Assembly: GCA_031315865.1 (NCBI GenBank)
Contig: JALDRJ010000002.1
Span: 3,136,001-3,200,000, forward strand
Source of the DNA: Nitrospirales bacterium
GTDB taxonomy: Bacteria; Nitrospirota; Nitrospiria; Nitrospirales; UBA8639
Direction of reading: 5' to 3'
DNA: 64,000 nucleotides
Shown here: piece after piece, positions 63,676-64,000 of the stretch
How the letters are laid out: every line of letters begins with the position of its first letter
How positions within the stretch are numbered: position 1 is the stretch's first letter
Made by a program: the position numbers and the translations under genes
Notes under the pieces: generated by a model
The model's input: the letters and a program-made list of their open reading frames with translations, nothing else
What the model was told of the DNA's origin: nothing
Database searches by the model: none

Positions 63676-63853
63676 CAGCTCAAAACGCTCGGATTGTCAT
63701 GATGCGAGTAAGAATGGAGTAATTCGGACAATTGATGATAATGGCATGAATTCCGAAGCCGACACATCTTAGAGATTCCAAACTTTTGCAACAATATATA
63801 CCAACATGATTCTCGTGACAAAACTTCTTATGAAACAATATGCTTCGTTCAAT

Positions 63854-64000
63854 CTATCCTCCCTTACGATAGTCAATGGTCTTGGGAAGATTAAATACTG
63901 GTTCACAAAGATTTCCTGTGGCCTCTTGGACCAAGGATTTTTTGTCCTGTCCAATGTCCTGTTGAATGTGTTTCTTTTGCGTTGGCTCTCGCCATCTGAC
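63854..64000 (-). CDS. Possible 3' end of a gene running off the window
   Basis: Reading in from the right edge on the minus strand, one frame is open for 48 codons to TAG 63854-63856, encoding a hydrophilic tail (KKHIQQDIGQDKKSLVQEAT ... LPKTIDYRKGG). It could be the C-terminus of a further surface-glycan gene. The stretch is too short to assign. A competing frame (63769-63954) is less convincing. Confidence 0.25.
   Translation of the reverse strand, partial: VRWREPTQKKHIQQDIGQDKKSLVQEATGNLCEPVFNLPKTIDYRKGG

Noticed and set aside
63769-63954. 61-codon minus-strand frame near the right edge
   Set aside because: Starts at TTG without a ribosome site and competes with a frame that stays open to the window end; composition looks random.
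1-64000. CRISPR arrays, rRNA or tRNA genes
   Set aside because: No regularly spaced direct repeats, no rRNA signatures and no cloverleaf-like stretch with a CCA/T-loop pattern were noticed; a tRNAscan or CRISPR search would settle it.

Overview
The window is a 64-kb piece of a Gram-negative chromosome. It is rich in lipoproteins, outer-membrane and periplasmic proteins (LpoB, LPP20, FadL-type porin, AsmA, paired M16 peptidases, M48 lipoprotein). The protein style, housekeeping mix and roughly 50% GC look to me like a Nitrospirota bacterium, perhaps a marine Nitrospira. That is an impression from reading, not a search result. No rRNA, tRNA or CRISPR array was seen.

Layout. 1-7.2 kb: end of an MFS transporter, riboflavin synthase, TPR lipoprotein, TrmL, acetyl-CoA synthetase, a DUF4301 protein and an overlooked 56-aa protein. 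7.3-15 kb: an envelope cluster (LPP20 lipoprotein, LpoB-like activator, COG3014 TPR lipoprotein, second LPP20 protein, AsmA, FadL-like porin). 15-29.4 kb: two long paralogous STAND ATPase/TPR/winged-helix-BTAD (SARP-like) regulators separated by a MntA/HepT module. Copy 1 is intact. Copy 2 has lost one C in a poly-C run (C8 versus C9) and is split by a 7.4-kb Tn3-family transposon (19469-26866). The transposon has 33-bp inverted repeats, an amber-interrupted TnpA, a tyrosine recombinase, a decayed IS256-family element and two cargo genes (DUF1566 protein, methyltransferase). The two regulators are almost identical in the ATPase and DNA-binding ends but unrelated-looking in the central TPR sensor, so they form a mosaic.

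29.4-38.3 kb: an accessory island of nine clear genes (plus two possible micro-genes), all on the + strand. Nearly all carry strong Shine-Dalgarno sites and signal peptides. Products include a sphingomyelinase-like phosphodiesterase, a trypsin-like protease with C-terminal repeats, a DUF4157-like protein whose HExxH has become HKLVH, two paralogous small secreted proteins and several proteins I do not recognise. Directly downstream of the regulator pair, the first island promoter carries two heptamers 4 bp apart, 8 bp upstream of a -10-like TATAGA. This is the geometry of SARP-family operators. Regulators plus exoprotein island is therefore my main candidate for an undescribed system: a BTAD regulator with an exchangeable sensor controlling a secreted arsenal. 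The island ends at a structured IS200/IS605-like scar.

38.6-56 kb: an exported protein, twin HEAT-repeat proteins, ProC, ThiI, TrxB, CoaE, a beta-helix protein, a sulfite-oxidase-like protein, and an envelope proteolysis group (M16 pair, M48, Asp-box propeller) ending with a ClpX that has an enlarged zinc domain. 56-64 kb: after an 800-bp gap, a polysaccharide locus (initiating sugar transferase, Gmd, Fcl, WecG/TagA-type transferase, ArnA-like epimerase, GT4) that makes GDP-L-fucose and builds a surface glycan.
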